64,000 bases of DNA from Moniliophthora roreri (GCA_001466705.2 LATX02000165.1:186001-250000); one strand, 5' to 3'; numbered from the stretch's first letter, positions 33,684-44,717 are shown. Made by a program: numbers and translations. Notes: a model not told the origin generated them from the letters alone.

Positions 33684-35029
33684 TTGACTGTGGAAGACAA
33701 ACACGACATTGACCGAGACATTGATTTCACAAGATGGCTTCAGAACATCGGGATCGGACTTTCAGAGAACCCCACATCGATCACACATACAATTATAACC
33801 TGCCACCACCGTCGTGAAGCCATCCAACAGCTCTCAGACATGCTTGGGCCCAACACAATGACAGATGAAGAAACACACACTGCAGATGAACTGAAGAACA
33901 ACTTGACCCCAGTATCCACTCCGCATGAATTGCCCTATTTTGGGAATATTGAGCAATCAGAAACATTGATCAAGAGCTCGGCAGACTCATCAGAATCTAT
34001 AACCGACTCTATAATTACTGCCAAAGAACCACTACTCAAGAAGGATGAAATGTCGGGAGAGGGCAGCTCAACCCTAAAATGAGAACAGAAACCGAAGACC
34101 CAGGAAGAGATGATACTCAGTGTAGCGACAGCTGTGCTGGAAGAACAAGAGAAGAAAGAAGAAGAAGAAGGACAAGGGAGCCAAAGTAGTGGCACCAGAT
34201 CCCTTTGAAGGGGATAGGAAGGACACAAAGTGGTTTCTCACCGAAGTTGAGATTTACATCTGCATGCATCCCTCCGATTACAACACTGACAAGAAGAAAT
34301 GTCTTTTTCTCCTATCCTATCTCCGAGGAAAAGAAACACAAGCATGGAAGCAACGAAACACAGATCTCATTTTCAATTGGAAATGAGGTGAAGAAGAACT
34401 GAAATGGACTGCTCTGAACAATGCTTTCAAGAAGCACTATCTTCCTGCTGACATCCAGGCAGATGCTCAGCTACGAATCGAAGATGCAAAGATGGGGGAA
34501 AGAGCGGACAGCTATGTCAACGATTTCAGGGTCATGGCCAACGAATCCGGATACGACGATCAGGCTCTGATCCACATCTTTTACAAAGGATTGCCATTTG
34601 TGTTGGCAGACAAAATCCTGAATCAGCCACAAGGACAACCAACCAATCTGGCAGGATGGTGTGAAGCGGCCATCAGATTTGATGAACAGTACAAATACAC
34701 AAAGGCCATACAAAAGCCTAGAAGGTTCCAGATGGCTGCCGACAAGAAGAAGAAGTTTGAAAAGAAAGAAACTGCCGTCAATCGACTTGAAATGGGAAGG
34801 CTGTCCAAAGAGGAATGAAAGGAGTACATGAAAGATGGGTGATGCTTCCAATGTGTGAAGCAAGGACATCTTAGCTGAGATTGCCTGATGAAGACAACCG
34901 GAAAAGCCAAAGAAAAGAGAAAGAAGACTCCGAGAGACACCTACATAAAGATCCAGGCCATGTTCAAGGAGTATAGCCGAGAAGAGCAGACGGAACTATT
35001 GGACATTATGGAGAAGAAGGGTTTTTGAA
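33684..35029 (+). pseudogene. Element 3 gag
   Basis: Acidic/Ser-rich N-terminus (from ATG 33,684), stop at 34,080, frame change, then a capsid core (DPFEGDRKDTKWFLTEVEIY at about 34,195; KKHYLPADIQADAQLRIEDA at about 34,430; IFYKGLPFVLADKILNQPQG at about 34,575), Lys-rich stretch and zinc knuckle CFQCVKQGHLS.DC (about 34,848-34,885). It ends EKKGF-TGA at 35,027-35,029 overlapping the slippery site. In-frame TGAs at about 34,384, 34,816, 34,840 and 34,876 sit where relatives carry Arg or Trp. Confidence 0.82.
35019..35025 (+). promoter_or_regulatory. Element 3 gag-pol slippery heptamer GGGTTTT
   Basis: G GGT TTT TGA in the gag frame; -1 reading GGG TTT TTG continues as LKWQKR into protease. 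Same heptamer, same overlap and same downstream residues as element 1. Confidence 0.72.
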
Positions 35030-38000
35030 GTGGCAGAAGAGGCCAACTCTCTCCCCACCTCCCCCAATAACAATTTTGAACGTTGTACTAGCTAAGCTTG
35101 ATTGTAATTCTATGCGAATTCCTCTCTCTTACAACGTTGGAACAGAAAAAGTCAGAATAAATGGGCTCCTCGATTCAGGAGCAGAAGGGCTCTTCATGAC
35201 CCCAGAAACAGCTAAACAGTTAAGGCTACCACAAGATTGACTTTCCAAAAACATTCAAGTCTTTAATGTAGATGGAACTCCGAACAAGACAGCCTGGATC
35301 ACACACTTGGCAACAGCAACATACAACATCGGACCTAAAACACTCACAGACACGTTCCTCCTCTCTGGTTTAGGAAAAGAGGACATTATCCTGGGATTAC
35401 CCTGGTTACAGAAGTACAACCTGGACGTCAATTGGAGATCAGGCGAGGTTACCTTTCGACCTAAACGGTACATCAAAATCCCACGTCATGGAAGCATCTT
35501 TGATTGCGAAGGTCTGGAGGAACTTATTCAATGAGTAGACATCAGAGCAAAGATGTCGGTTTCCCAAACAATGGCTCATCAAGTAGAGCAAAAGGAAAAG
35601 AAGCTTGATGATTTAATCCCAGGGTATCTGCATGATTTCAAATTGCAGTTTGAAGACAAGGAAGCTGAGCGTTTCCCTGTTTCATGACATTATAATCACG
35701 CTATCAATTTAAAGCCAGATTTTGTCACAAAAGATTGCAAGCTATACTCTTTAACAGTACTGGAACAACAGGAATTGGACAACTTCTTAGCTGAAAATCT
35801 GCGTAAAGGTTGCATTCAGAAATCCAAGTCACTGACTGCGTCCTCCTTCTTCTTTGTAGGCAAAAAGGAGAAAGGGAAACTACAGCCAACACAAGATTAC
35901 CGGAGGCTAAATGATGGCACAGTGAAGAATGTGTACCCGTTACCACTGGTCTCTGACCTCATTGACAAGCTACATGGAGCCACTATCTTCTCTAAATTCG
36001 ATTTACGGAATGGCTACAATAACGTCAGGATTAAAGACAGAGATCAATGGAAGGCTGCCTTCAAGACCAATCAAGAATTATTCAAACCAATGGTTATGTT
36101 TTTCGGATCGATGAACTCCTCAGCTACATTCCAGGCTTTTATGGACAACATCTTGATCTATTCCGCAAATCACGAAGAGCACCGAGAAAGATCTAGATGA
36201 CTTTTGGAGCGGCTGAAGGAACAGAACCTATACCTTAAGCCACACAAATGTGAGTTCGATGTCACAGAGGTCATTTTCCTAGGATTGGTAATCCGACCTG
36301 GAACTATTGGGATGGACCCGGTAAAATTAGCTGGAATCAAAGATTGGCCAGTGCTGGAGACAGTAAAAGGAGTACAAAGCTTTACTGGTTTCGCCAACTT
36401 CTACCATAAATTCATCAGCTGATACACGGAGATTGTGAAGCCTCTCTATGATCTGACCAAAAAGGGAGTCCCGTTCCTTTGGACTGAAACATGTCAACAA
36501 GCCTTTGATATGCTGAAGCAATGATTTTTAGAACAACCCTTGTTGAAAATCCCCAATTCGTCAAAGCTGTTTGTCATAGAGGCGGACACATCTAAATGGG
36601 CATTGGGAGCGGTACTTCGACAAAAGGGAGACAATGGGGAATGGCACCCTTGCAGTTACATCTCTCATGCTTTTGATGCGACAGAGCAGAATTACAAGAT
36701 CTATGACAGGGAGTTGTTTGTGATCGTACGAGCCCTGGAGACCTGGTGACACTATGTTCTAGGAAATGGATTCCCAGTCACAGTTTTATCGGATCACAAG
36801 AACTTGACTTATTTCCAAACACTACGTACGAGGTGTTCTTTTTATGCTATTAATACAAAGGAAATACACCCAGAATACTGCTATATATTTGCTTCCAGAC
36901 AACACTTAGAAAATTCTATTAGTTTCAAGTTGTCATCACATATTGAAAACAGCAAGCATACTCTGGATTTTAATTTCCAGAAGAGTCTGTGTTTTTTTAT
37001 TATTTTATGATAATGAAATTATAGAATTATCCTTTAATTTTCTAATTACAAATATACTAAATTTTCTGCCTTATAAAATAGTGAGAAAACATTTAGAAAA
37101 TAAATATAAGATTTTGAATTTTATATCAAAGGAAACATGTTAAATACAAAAGGAAAACTATATGAAAACTATCTAAAAACTACTTTAAAATATAGTGTTT
37201 TCACATGATTTTCTTACTATTTTCCTAGTGTTTTCCTAGTGTTTTCTCTGACTTTCCCACAATAGAAAATGTGGAATTTTTATCTTATCTTATCAGCATT
37301 TTCTGAGGATTTTCAACCAGAGAAAATTTAATGTTTTCTCAGTATAGAAATTATTCTAATATATTGTATTATCTATTAATTCTCAGAATTTGAAAATTCC
37401 ATATCTTTTGCTGCTGAAAATTTAGTATTCTCCAGGCATATTCTTGTTGAGAGGGCACAATTGAAATTTAGAATTTATATATGGTTTTATAAAAATTCTC
37501 TTTGCAAGAAGATTAAGTGTTTTCTCAATCAGAAAACCATGTTAAAAGAACACCTCGTATATAGTGAAATGGCCCAGAAGCTCAATTGAAAACAAGCCCA
37601 ATGGAGCCTATTTCTGTCACTATTTGACTTAAGACTAGTTCACATCCCCAGTTCCCAGATGGCTCAGTCAGATGCTCTCTCATGACGAGCCGACTTTGTG
37701 GTGTCGACAGATACAGATAACGAAGATGTTACAATGCTGCTGGACAAGCTGTTCATCAATGCAGTAGACGTCAAACTGCAACAAAGGTTGAAGACTACTC
37801 TAGGTCACAACGACTTCCATAGGAGCACTTTGGAAGCACTCTTAGATCAAGAAGTTCCACCAATTAAGTCTTTGCTTTCTGATTGGAAATTTGATGATGA
37901 CATTCTGTTTTATAAAGGCTGTGCTTACGTCCCAAATGATGTAACCTTGTGGAGGGACATTGTTAGAGCCATTCATGAAGGACAACCTTTTGGACATCCC

Positions 38001-39218
38001 AGACAATATGGGACTATCGACTTAGTTAGTAGGGAGTTTTAGTGGCCAGGCATGGCCAAATTCATCAAGAGCTTTGTTGATGGATGTGCCCCCTGTTAGC
38101 AGATGAAGATCAACACCCATCCATTGATAGTGGGGGCGATGCCGTTGCTGGGGCTGCCAAATGCTATGCCATTCCAGGTCATCATGATGGATCTTATCAC
38201 TGATCTGCTGGAATCAGAAGGATCAGACTCTATAATGGTCATGGTAGACCATTTGTCTATGAAGGGGGTAATTTTTATCCCATGCACCAAGAAGTTGGAC
38301 ACAACCAAGGCAGTGGAACTTCTTTTCCAACACGTGTACAAATGATATGGGCTAGCGGACAGGATCATATCCGATCGGGACCCCAGATTCGCAGCAGAAG
38401 TGTTTCAAGAAATGTCAAGGCTACTAGGAATCAAACACTCAATGAGTACCGCTTATCATCTGCAGACAGATGGAGAAACTGAAAGGGTCAATCAGGAAGT
38501 CGAAATCTATCTAAGGTTCTTCTGTGGGAAGCAACAATCAGAATGGAGTAAACATCTCCATATGGCAGAATTTGCACACAACAATTGAACACATTCTGTC
38601 ACACATCATTCCCCATTCTTCCTGACAATGGGATTTCATCTGAGGCCTTTACCCACTGTCTTCAAAAGAACTGATGTCCCTTCAGTGGAAAAACAGCTGA
38701 CAGAGTTAAAGAGGTTGAGGCAGGAAACCGCGGCAATGATAGAAGTGGCTAGATGATGAATGATAGAACAAGGGAAAAAGAAGACGGACAAGTTTCTGAA
38801 AGGACAAAAGGTGTGGCTTGAAGGGAAGAACCTGGACTTTGGATATCTGACCAAGAAGCTATCATCCAAAAGGAGAGGACCATTCGAAATTGAAGAAGTC
38901 ATGGGACTGGTAACATACAAACTGAAACTGCCGAAACAATGGAGAATACACTCTGTTTTCCATGTCGGGCTTCTGTTGCCATACAAAGAAACAGAAGAAC
39001 ATGGAGCCAATTTCCTGGAACCACCCCCAGACATAATAGAAGGACATGAGGAGTTCGAAATCGAAGCCATTATAGGTCACAAGCCAAGGAAAGATCCGAA
39101 GAAGTTCTTAGTGTCTTGGAAAGGCTATGATTCTTCCCACAATGAATGGAAGAGAAAGGCCAAACTAGAACATGCCATGGAGCTTTACCTGGAGTATATA
39201 ATAAGGAACAAGCTCTAG
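35025..39218 (+). pseudogene. Element 3 pol: protease, RT, RNase H, integrase, chromodomain-like end
   Basis: Protease LLDSGAEGLF (about 35,170) and ILGLPWLQKYN (35,388). [28 protein letters not shown], then FQAFMD joined directly to [12 protein letters not shown] (about 36,135-36,180), so roughly 20 residues with the YMDD motif are deleted. RNase [28 protein letters not shown] interrupted at 36,820 by the CACTA-type element and resuming MAQKLN at 37,570. Integrase: MMDLITDLLESEG (38,184), [12 protein letters not shown] (38,380), [12 protein letters not shown] (38,463). C-terminal EIEAIIGHKPRKDPKKFLVS and WKGYDSSHNEW (39,060-39,150) is chromodomain-like. About ten TGAs and two TAGs are in frame. 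Confidence 0.88.
36820..37566 (+). mobile_element. Non-autonomous CACTA-type element, 747 bp, inside element 3
   Basis: Starts CACTACGTACGAGGTGTTC and ends with the near-perfect complement (GAACACCTCGTATATAGTG), i.e. CACTA...TAGTG termini with about 23-bp inverted repeats. The flanking 3-bp duplication is AAA (36,817-36,819; 37,567-37,569). Removing the element and one AAA restores the RNase H reading YFQMAQKLN. The interior is about 75% A+T with no coding potential. CACTA termini plus a 3-bp duplication define the EnSpm/CACTA group, to which Plavaka is related; a Plavaka-like transposase remnant is at 5.8-8.1 kb, but a link between the two is only a suggestion. Confidence 0.88.
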
Positions 39219-39333
39219 AGAAATTCCCCAAGAAACTAGCTCGATTTCAAACATGTCCAACAACCAGACCTTCAACCTTTCCCCTGCCTCCTTCAGCCTC
39301 CATGAACGTCCCCTTCCCCCATGACCCGACGCA

Positions 39334-40619
39334 TTGATCGAAGACCTGGAGAACATTCATTACACTGGGCCTTTCAACCCGTCCCCGTTCAAACTTCTGT
39401 ATCTCGTAAACACTGGTGAACACGATGAAGCCTTACACCTGGGGACAGTGGCCTCTCCAGTGCATCGAATCACAGTAGATGGGCTGATCCAACTCCAAGA
39501 GCAACGTGTGGCCTTAGACAGAATCATACAGGAAACAAACACATACTCTGCGAACTTGGCATACAACACAACCACTGGAGCTGCTGGAGGTCTCGTGCTC
39601 CAGGGACCTATCACAGTCCCGTCTCCGATGACATTGTGATACAAATCCAAACAGTCTGGAATTCTGGATGGCTCATGCCACATATGCAGAACGAATTCAC
39701 AATGCAGCCCAGCTGGCCTGTGAACAGTTTGAACGAATCCCCTCCATCCCCACACCCAGCTTTGGTCTATCTAGGCCATTTGATCGAGCCGGACCCTCAG
39801 CCCCCCTTCATTCCAGAAATGAATGACTCCCCTCCGCCCCTTCAAGTCCCAGGTCCCTCATCTATTCTGATCCCCCCAGCCTCTCTAGCAACGATGGATC
39901 AATCACCATCGAACATGTCCCCGCCTCTGAACCTGGAAGTCCCCCCATGTATGCAGCTTCCATCGGAATCAGAACCCCATCCCCTTCCAGTTCTAGCGCC
40001 AAGACCGTCAAATCCAATGTGGAGAATATCTACTCCCCAGGAATTCAGGGATGTGACAACTGTGACCCCCCCACTATAGTACCATTCTGCACTGACGGAA
40101 CATTCAACCCCTATTTCCAACCCCTCCGAATTACCTATGCAGTCAAACAAGGAACACCGGAACCTATCGCTTGCAAACTGGAGGCCAATGCCAATCCCAC
40201 CAAGGACTCTAATCAGAGATCTGACAATTCAGTCCATGTGGGACAACGAAGACCTTGAAGAAGCATTGTCGAGCAAGCCATCCTCATCTCCAACCAACAG
40301 CGATGACATGACAGATAAAGTGTACGAGTACCTCTCTGCCCTGTGTGCAGAATGGCAAACCACCGCAGCCAAGAATGCCTGCACTACCATTGTCAAGTTT
40401 GCAGGACATTTGCGCCTGGTCACCTCTCTCAAGATTGTCGTCTCAAACGAAGGTCAAGACACATTGCTCGCAGCCACCATCCCCAGTGCTCATCATCTAT
40501 TGACAATAATATCTACAGGGGTGACCCCGACACTGAGCTCTATGGAGATGGAGAGCAGTGAGTCAACCATGGCCACGGAGAATGCCGAAGAACAGTATGA
40601 GTGGGTTTACTCAGGATGA
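39334..40619 (+). pseudogene. Element 3 ORF3: Pro-rich protein with a Cys/His cluster, downstream of pol
   Basis: Three open segments in shifting frames (39,334-39,639; 39,636-40,079; 40,137-40,619). The middle is very Pro/Ser-rich. The last has the conserved-looking LIRDLTIQSMWDNEDLEEAL (about 40,205-40,260) and, in an overlapping frame, HCQVCRTFAPGHLSQDC (about 40,375-40,430), a C..C......GH....C arrangement reminiscent of a stretched zinc knuckle. It fills the position of ORF3 in element 1 but has different residues. The role is unknown; envelope-like features (signal peptide, membrane span) are not seen. Confidence 0.5.
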
Positions 40620-40696
40620 CAGGAATCGTTCAGAGAGGTAACGTTATCGGATGGAACAGTGGCGAGATTGGAATTTCGCCCCTGAAACAGGGGTAA

Positions 40697-41094
40697 TGTT
40701 ACAATGTTACAGACTGTCTTATGACCACGTGTATTATTAATCTTTTTCTTCTTCTTTCTACAACATTTGAACTATTATGTAATCATTCCATTGTCTTCTC
40801 TTTGTTTCCATCGGACTATTATCTAACAGTTCTGCGATGTTCTCTTGAGTTCCATCTCGTTTGTAATCGTAGATACTCTGTACTATTTAAGTAGCAGAAA
40901 CTGGGTCTCAAGCTCCTCAGCTTGACCTGGTTTGCAATAAACCTTGTACAAAGCAACAAACAGAACAAACCTCTGACATCGTGCAAAGGGTTTCCCTCAT
41001 TGTACTTTGTCTACTCTGAACTTGAACCTTAGAGCCTTCTTGACTATGTCATAGTTGAGTTGGTTGTTGATGTTGCTGTGCAAGTAACGTAACA
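40697..41094 (+). repeat. Element 3 LTR (3' LTR), 398 bp
   Basis: Matches the 5' LTR; all of the roughly 13 differences that I count are transitions, several at CG/TG/CA steps. Keeps TATA-like TACTATTTAAGTAG and AGCTTGACCT (40,919-40,928). Confidence 0.93.
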
Positions 41095-42014
41095 TTTCTA
41101 ATGTCATTCACAGGCATTCAGAGTCCTCTTTGTCTGCCCAAGCTTGGCATTTGAGCTTGAGACTGGAACTGCTACAAAGCCCAGTATCACACAGATTTCC
41201 AATCTTACAGAGGCCACTCCTGGGTCTGTTGCATATTGTGTTGTACAGATATGTTTCTAAGCTCCATCATTCACTGTTTAACATTTCTTTTCATTAGATC
41301 TTTTTTGCTCTCACCACACATTCTACATGGACTTGGGACAAAGTTAATGGCATGAACATCCAACAGTTGTACCTTCATGTGATTGAAATATTTGATAAAG
41401 CATCTACCAAATGGCTTGAGGAATATTGGGAATGGTTTAATAGGTAAGTAATACCTCCTCTATTGCAACTAAACTAACTCCTTTTTGTGCTTGATAGAGA
41501 GGTCTTTGCCAAGAGCTCTAATGAAGACATGCCTGAAGAAAATTCAGAAATGTCTGATCTCTTCAATGAGTTTGAACAGGCAAAGAAGGATGAAGGATTA
41601 TTGGAATTTGATTTTGACACTCCCAATCCCCCTGCTTCTCCCAACACTTCTGAAGGCTCTGCTGATGCCAATATTGTTGCTGCTTAAATTATTGCTATTT
41701 TATTCTCTTATTTGCTTGCTGTTGTTCCTCTCAGTGTCTCTCGCACTTTCTCACACACTTCTCATGCTGTATTGCACACCTTGCATGTATCTCATGTTCT
41801 CTTGCATGTCCCTCCTCTTATTTCACATACTTTTATTCTTTGGATCATTGGAATTGCATGCCATATTCAGGTAACTCAGGTGTACTGTCACCTCTAGTGT
41901 ATAGATTTGCTTATTATGCATAGGTAATTAATTGTACTATTGTATCTCAATAGCAATTGTAACTGAAATAATTGGCTGTGATGTAAGGGATGTGCTACAT
42001 TAGTTGAGGCAGAG

Positions 42015-42143
42015 AATATTATAGGTAACATGGTATCTTGCCTATAATGTGGTATCTTGCCTATAATGCAGTATATTGCCTATAACATGATATAACACTC
42101 AAAATGTGATATATTGCCTAAAACATGATATAACATTCAAAAT
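42015..42143 (+). repeat. Degenerate tandem repeat (about 19 bp, then about 38 bp units)
   Basis: Units of the type GGTATCTTGCCTATAATG repeat twice, then a longer unit (TATATTGCCTATAACATGAT...ACACTCAAAATG) repeats twice with a few changes. Confidence 0.7.
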
Positions 42144-42408
42144 CCATTGTATTCTAGGTAATGTGTTGTATTCTGTGCATTTTGCTATATCATCACTAAT
42201 GGGTAACATTGTACAGAACTAGTTGTGATCCCTGTAACTCACTGCCTTCCCTGTAATTCATTGCCTTGTGTTTTGGACCTTGCAACACCATGTAGCTTCG
42301 TTATAAGGGGTATAATAATTACATTACATTATATTAGGTATGTATCTTGTTACTTACCATCCTATCATCATTATAACCTCTTGTTAGTTTTTGTGATGTA
42401 ACCAGATA

Positions 42409-42477
42409 ACACTGGATGCATTGACCAGGGCAGTAGGACAGCAGTAGCCCATATGCCCTGGTCAATGCATCTGGTGT
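42409..42477. repeat. Compact hairpin: 24-bp arms, 21-nt loop
   Basis: ACACTGGATGCATTGACC...GGGCA (42,409-42,432) is mirrored by 42,454-42,477 with 22 of 24 bases pairing, including 18 in a row. The loop is 42,433-42,453. Confidence 0.85.
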
Positions 42478-42821
42478 AATTGAATAACCATACTTTCAAC
42501 TTGTTCATCTCCAAATGATGGTGCAGAAAATATACACATACATTTATCTAACAGTAGTTAGCAAGTATTTGGCAAGTATACCTGGCAAGTACTTGCAACT
42601 TGCATAGAATTTAGATCATACACCTGTAACTTGTTTAAGACCTGTGGCAAGTCATTGCAAGTCACAAGTCATCAGAAACCTGTAAGTACTTGCAGGTACT
42701 CATAACTCATGAAGAGCTCTACATCTTGCTGCAAAGCTAATTGATGTCACCATCCAGTTATAAGGTTCATACTTGGTTCAGGTGCAATCAGTGCCAGGCT
42801 TATTGGAAGACTATTTTCATT

Positions 42822-44406
42822 GCACCAGAGCTCATTGCGCACATTTTGCAACATATCCCATAACATCCATATTGTCATGATCTCGACCATTGCGCACTGA
42901 TTTCCTGCTCTTGGACACCCTATTCCCGAAGCATTACCTTCCGGGACATATGCATCTCGCAGCCCAAGCATATGTTCAGGTTTGCTGATCTGCTTGCCAG
43001 CCCTCATGAAACTATATCTGCAGCTGTAAAATGCATGACTATCCAAGAAGGTTGGTTCGAATTTTTTGCAACCACACACGACTTGAACGCCGGGTTGGCG
43101 ATTCTGGAAGTGTTTGTGATGAGGTCTTCTCTCAAATTTTCTGTCCTTGAGCAACTTAACCTCAAAAACATTGCATGGGAGAACATTCCCCTGTCTATAC
43201 AAAATGCATTTATAGACACTGCCAACCCCTTCCCATCTTTGGTCTGGATTCGGCGACTTGAGCTGGCATCATGCTCCTTCGAGTCATACTCTCAATATTG
43301 GGAGCTGATTCATGCATTCCCATTATTGGAGAGTTTACATCACGACAAGCATGTCGACATTTCATTTGAGTCAGTGCCAAATGTTGTTGCGAGTGGCACT
43401 ACGTCTCGGAGACCTCTTCAACTTCATGCATTACATTGGCATGCAACTAACATACCATCCAAAGGAACATGGCAGAATGCTGCTATGGCTTTCAATACAC
43501 TGCTATTAGAATGTGGAGAATCACTGGAGGAATTGGAGTTGATTGTCATGCAAAGATATTACCATTTTGGCCCCCTTAGACTCAGTGCTACCCAAACTCA
43601 TACATGCCAAAGGATAGTATTTTTTTTTCAAATCCAGACTAACAAAAACCTTTCTAGTGAAAGACCTGTTTTCAATGTTCAACCTCACATATACTATGTG
43701 ACTTCGAAAGCTGCTCATTCGTAACATGGCGTCAATCAAGCAGGAATCATTCAACTTTCTGCCTGCCTTTCTCGAGAATATGACCCGGACACGGTCAAAA
43801 ACTCTTCAAGATCTTGAATTACACAGTTGTATTCCCATGAAACATCATGGTTACAAGGAGGATATCCATGAGAGCAGTTCCGAGGAAGAGGAGGATGAGG
43901 ATGGAGGCAGTTCTGAGGAGGAAAACCATGAAGGCAGTTCCAAGGAGAACGAAGACTTATATGGAATCCCCGTCAATCTGGTAGCGATGGACACCATTCT
44001 TTGGGACCCTTTCTTCGATTCCCTCCAATGATTTGCCTTTGGAGAATTTCACTGCAACTTCTTCAAGTCGGAGGTGAAAAGCCAGATACTCGCCGGTGCA
44101 ACGTCATTTGAACGTCCTGACGACGATTCTATTGTGGGCAAACAGCTTAGCCACATGATTGATGCACTGAAGGCCAGTTTTGCAGGTAGTGGGAAGGCAG
44201 AGATTATGGTTCCATTGATCATTATGCATCAAGTCAGGCGAGACAATAGTCTGGATGACAGCGATACTGACTCCAAGTTTGACTTTGAACGCATTCCAAG
44301 GCGCATATTTTGGGAATCTCTGAATTGGTTAAGACAGTTAATAGACTCTGGTCCAGGCAATTCGGAGCTTCCAGAGACACAATCAGAGTCAGGGGCAAGT
44401 CCGTAG
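42822..44406 (+). pseudogene. F-box-like protein, broken
   Basis: F-box proteins link substrates to SCF ubiquitin ligases. An F-box-like start (APELIAHIL, then ALISCSWTPYSRSITFRDI) is readable at 42,822-42,940 but holds an in-frame TAA (42,861-42,863). The frame then runs to 43,724 with regions typical of fungal F-box/LRR-like proteins (LEQLNLKNIAWENIPL; VWIRRLELASCSFESY; CGESLEELELIV). After a T9 run (about 43,620-43,629) the sensible frame shifts by one (TFLVKDLFSMFNLTYTM, then TGA and LRKLLIRNM) and continues at 43,726-44,031 with an acidic Glu/Ser stretch, and, past another TGA, to 44,406. CpG content is higher than in the retroelements. It probably arose as a host gene and decayed recently. 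Confidence 0.55.
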
Positions 44407-44717
44407 ATTCAGAGCAAAGAACGCACCTCGTGCAGACCCCATAAATAGTGTGTACATGCAGATACACGAAACTTCTTGTCTCAGAGAAAGGAAGCCATGT
44501 AGGTCAGAGATCTAGAGTAGAGCTCATTAGTGACGGACATCTCTTTATAAAGTGCAAGGAATTTGACTTTCAGTTTCATGTCGTGAAAATCCAAGACCTT
44601 GCAGTCCTTCTTTCACACTGTCCTAGCCTTGAGTTAAACTCCAATGGTATTCGGGATCCAGATAAAAGTTTCCACTGACTGTTGCGCTTCAGGAAGTCAC
44701 TTGTAAAGGGAAAAACT
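44407..44717 (+). other. Stretch downstream of the F-box pseudogene
   Basis: One short open frame (44,448-44,678; VELISDGHLFIKCKEFDFQF) could be a last exon or part of a second F-box relative. No firm call. Confidence 0.3.

Larger units (their letters stand above)
33219..41094 (+). mobile_element. Element 3: chromodomain Ty3/Gypsy retrotransposon
   Basis: Two 398-bp LTRs (33,219-33,616; 40,697-41,094) and target duplication TTTCT (33,214-33,218; 41,095-41,099). Order: primer site, gag, -1 slippery site, protease, RT, RNase H (split by a CACTA-type element), integrase, chromodomain-like end, Pro-rich third ORF with Cys cluster, polypurine tract GAAACAGGGGTAA (40,684-40,696), 3' LTR. The proteins resemble element 1 closely, so both belong to one lineage. 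LTRs differ by about 13 transitions. Inactive: the RT lacks its YMDD segment and there are over a dozen TGAs. Confidence 0.94.
31951..41687 (+). pseudogene. DUF6698-like fungal gene, split by element 3 in an intron
   Basis: Putative exons: about 31,951-32,291; 32,341-32,524; 32,582-32,714; 32,764-33,002; 33,056-33,185; then, past element 3, 41,114-41,235; about 41,300-41,443; 41,498-41,687 (TAA). Introns are 48-58 nt with GTAAG/GTATG donors and YAG acceptors; those at 32,525-32,581, 32,715-32,763 and 33,003-33,055 join in frame. Element 3 lies in intron 33,186-41,113. The product has ISRTSKIKCSRKHL, LRLYDPKSRI, VLFVCPSLAFELE, TPGSVAYCVVQ and WTWDKVNGMN, the pattern that I recall for DUF6698, a fungal family of unknown function. 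Defects: a TGA near 32,085, a frame change near 32,210, and a donor after VVQ that reads ATATGT instead of GTATGT. Confidence 0.5.
41688..42790. other. AT-rich intergenic stretch with short repeats
   Basis: No coding region supported. Holds the tandem repeat at 42,015-42,143, a hairpin at 42,409-42,477 and repeated AAGTACTTGCA-like words at 42,560-42,720. Confidence 0.5.

Noticed and set aside
34384..38760. TGA read as a sense codon in the retroelements
   Set aside because: TGA stands at both Arg and Trp positions, as expected of mutation rather than recoding. TGA also ends the hydrolase copy B naturally, and other host genes here use TAA.
42015..42143. CRISPR-like array
   Set aside because: Units are contiguous and degenerate, without unique spacers; a fungal nuclear context also argues against it.
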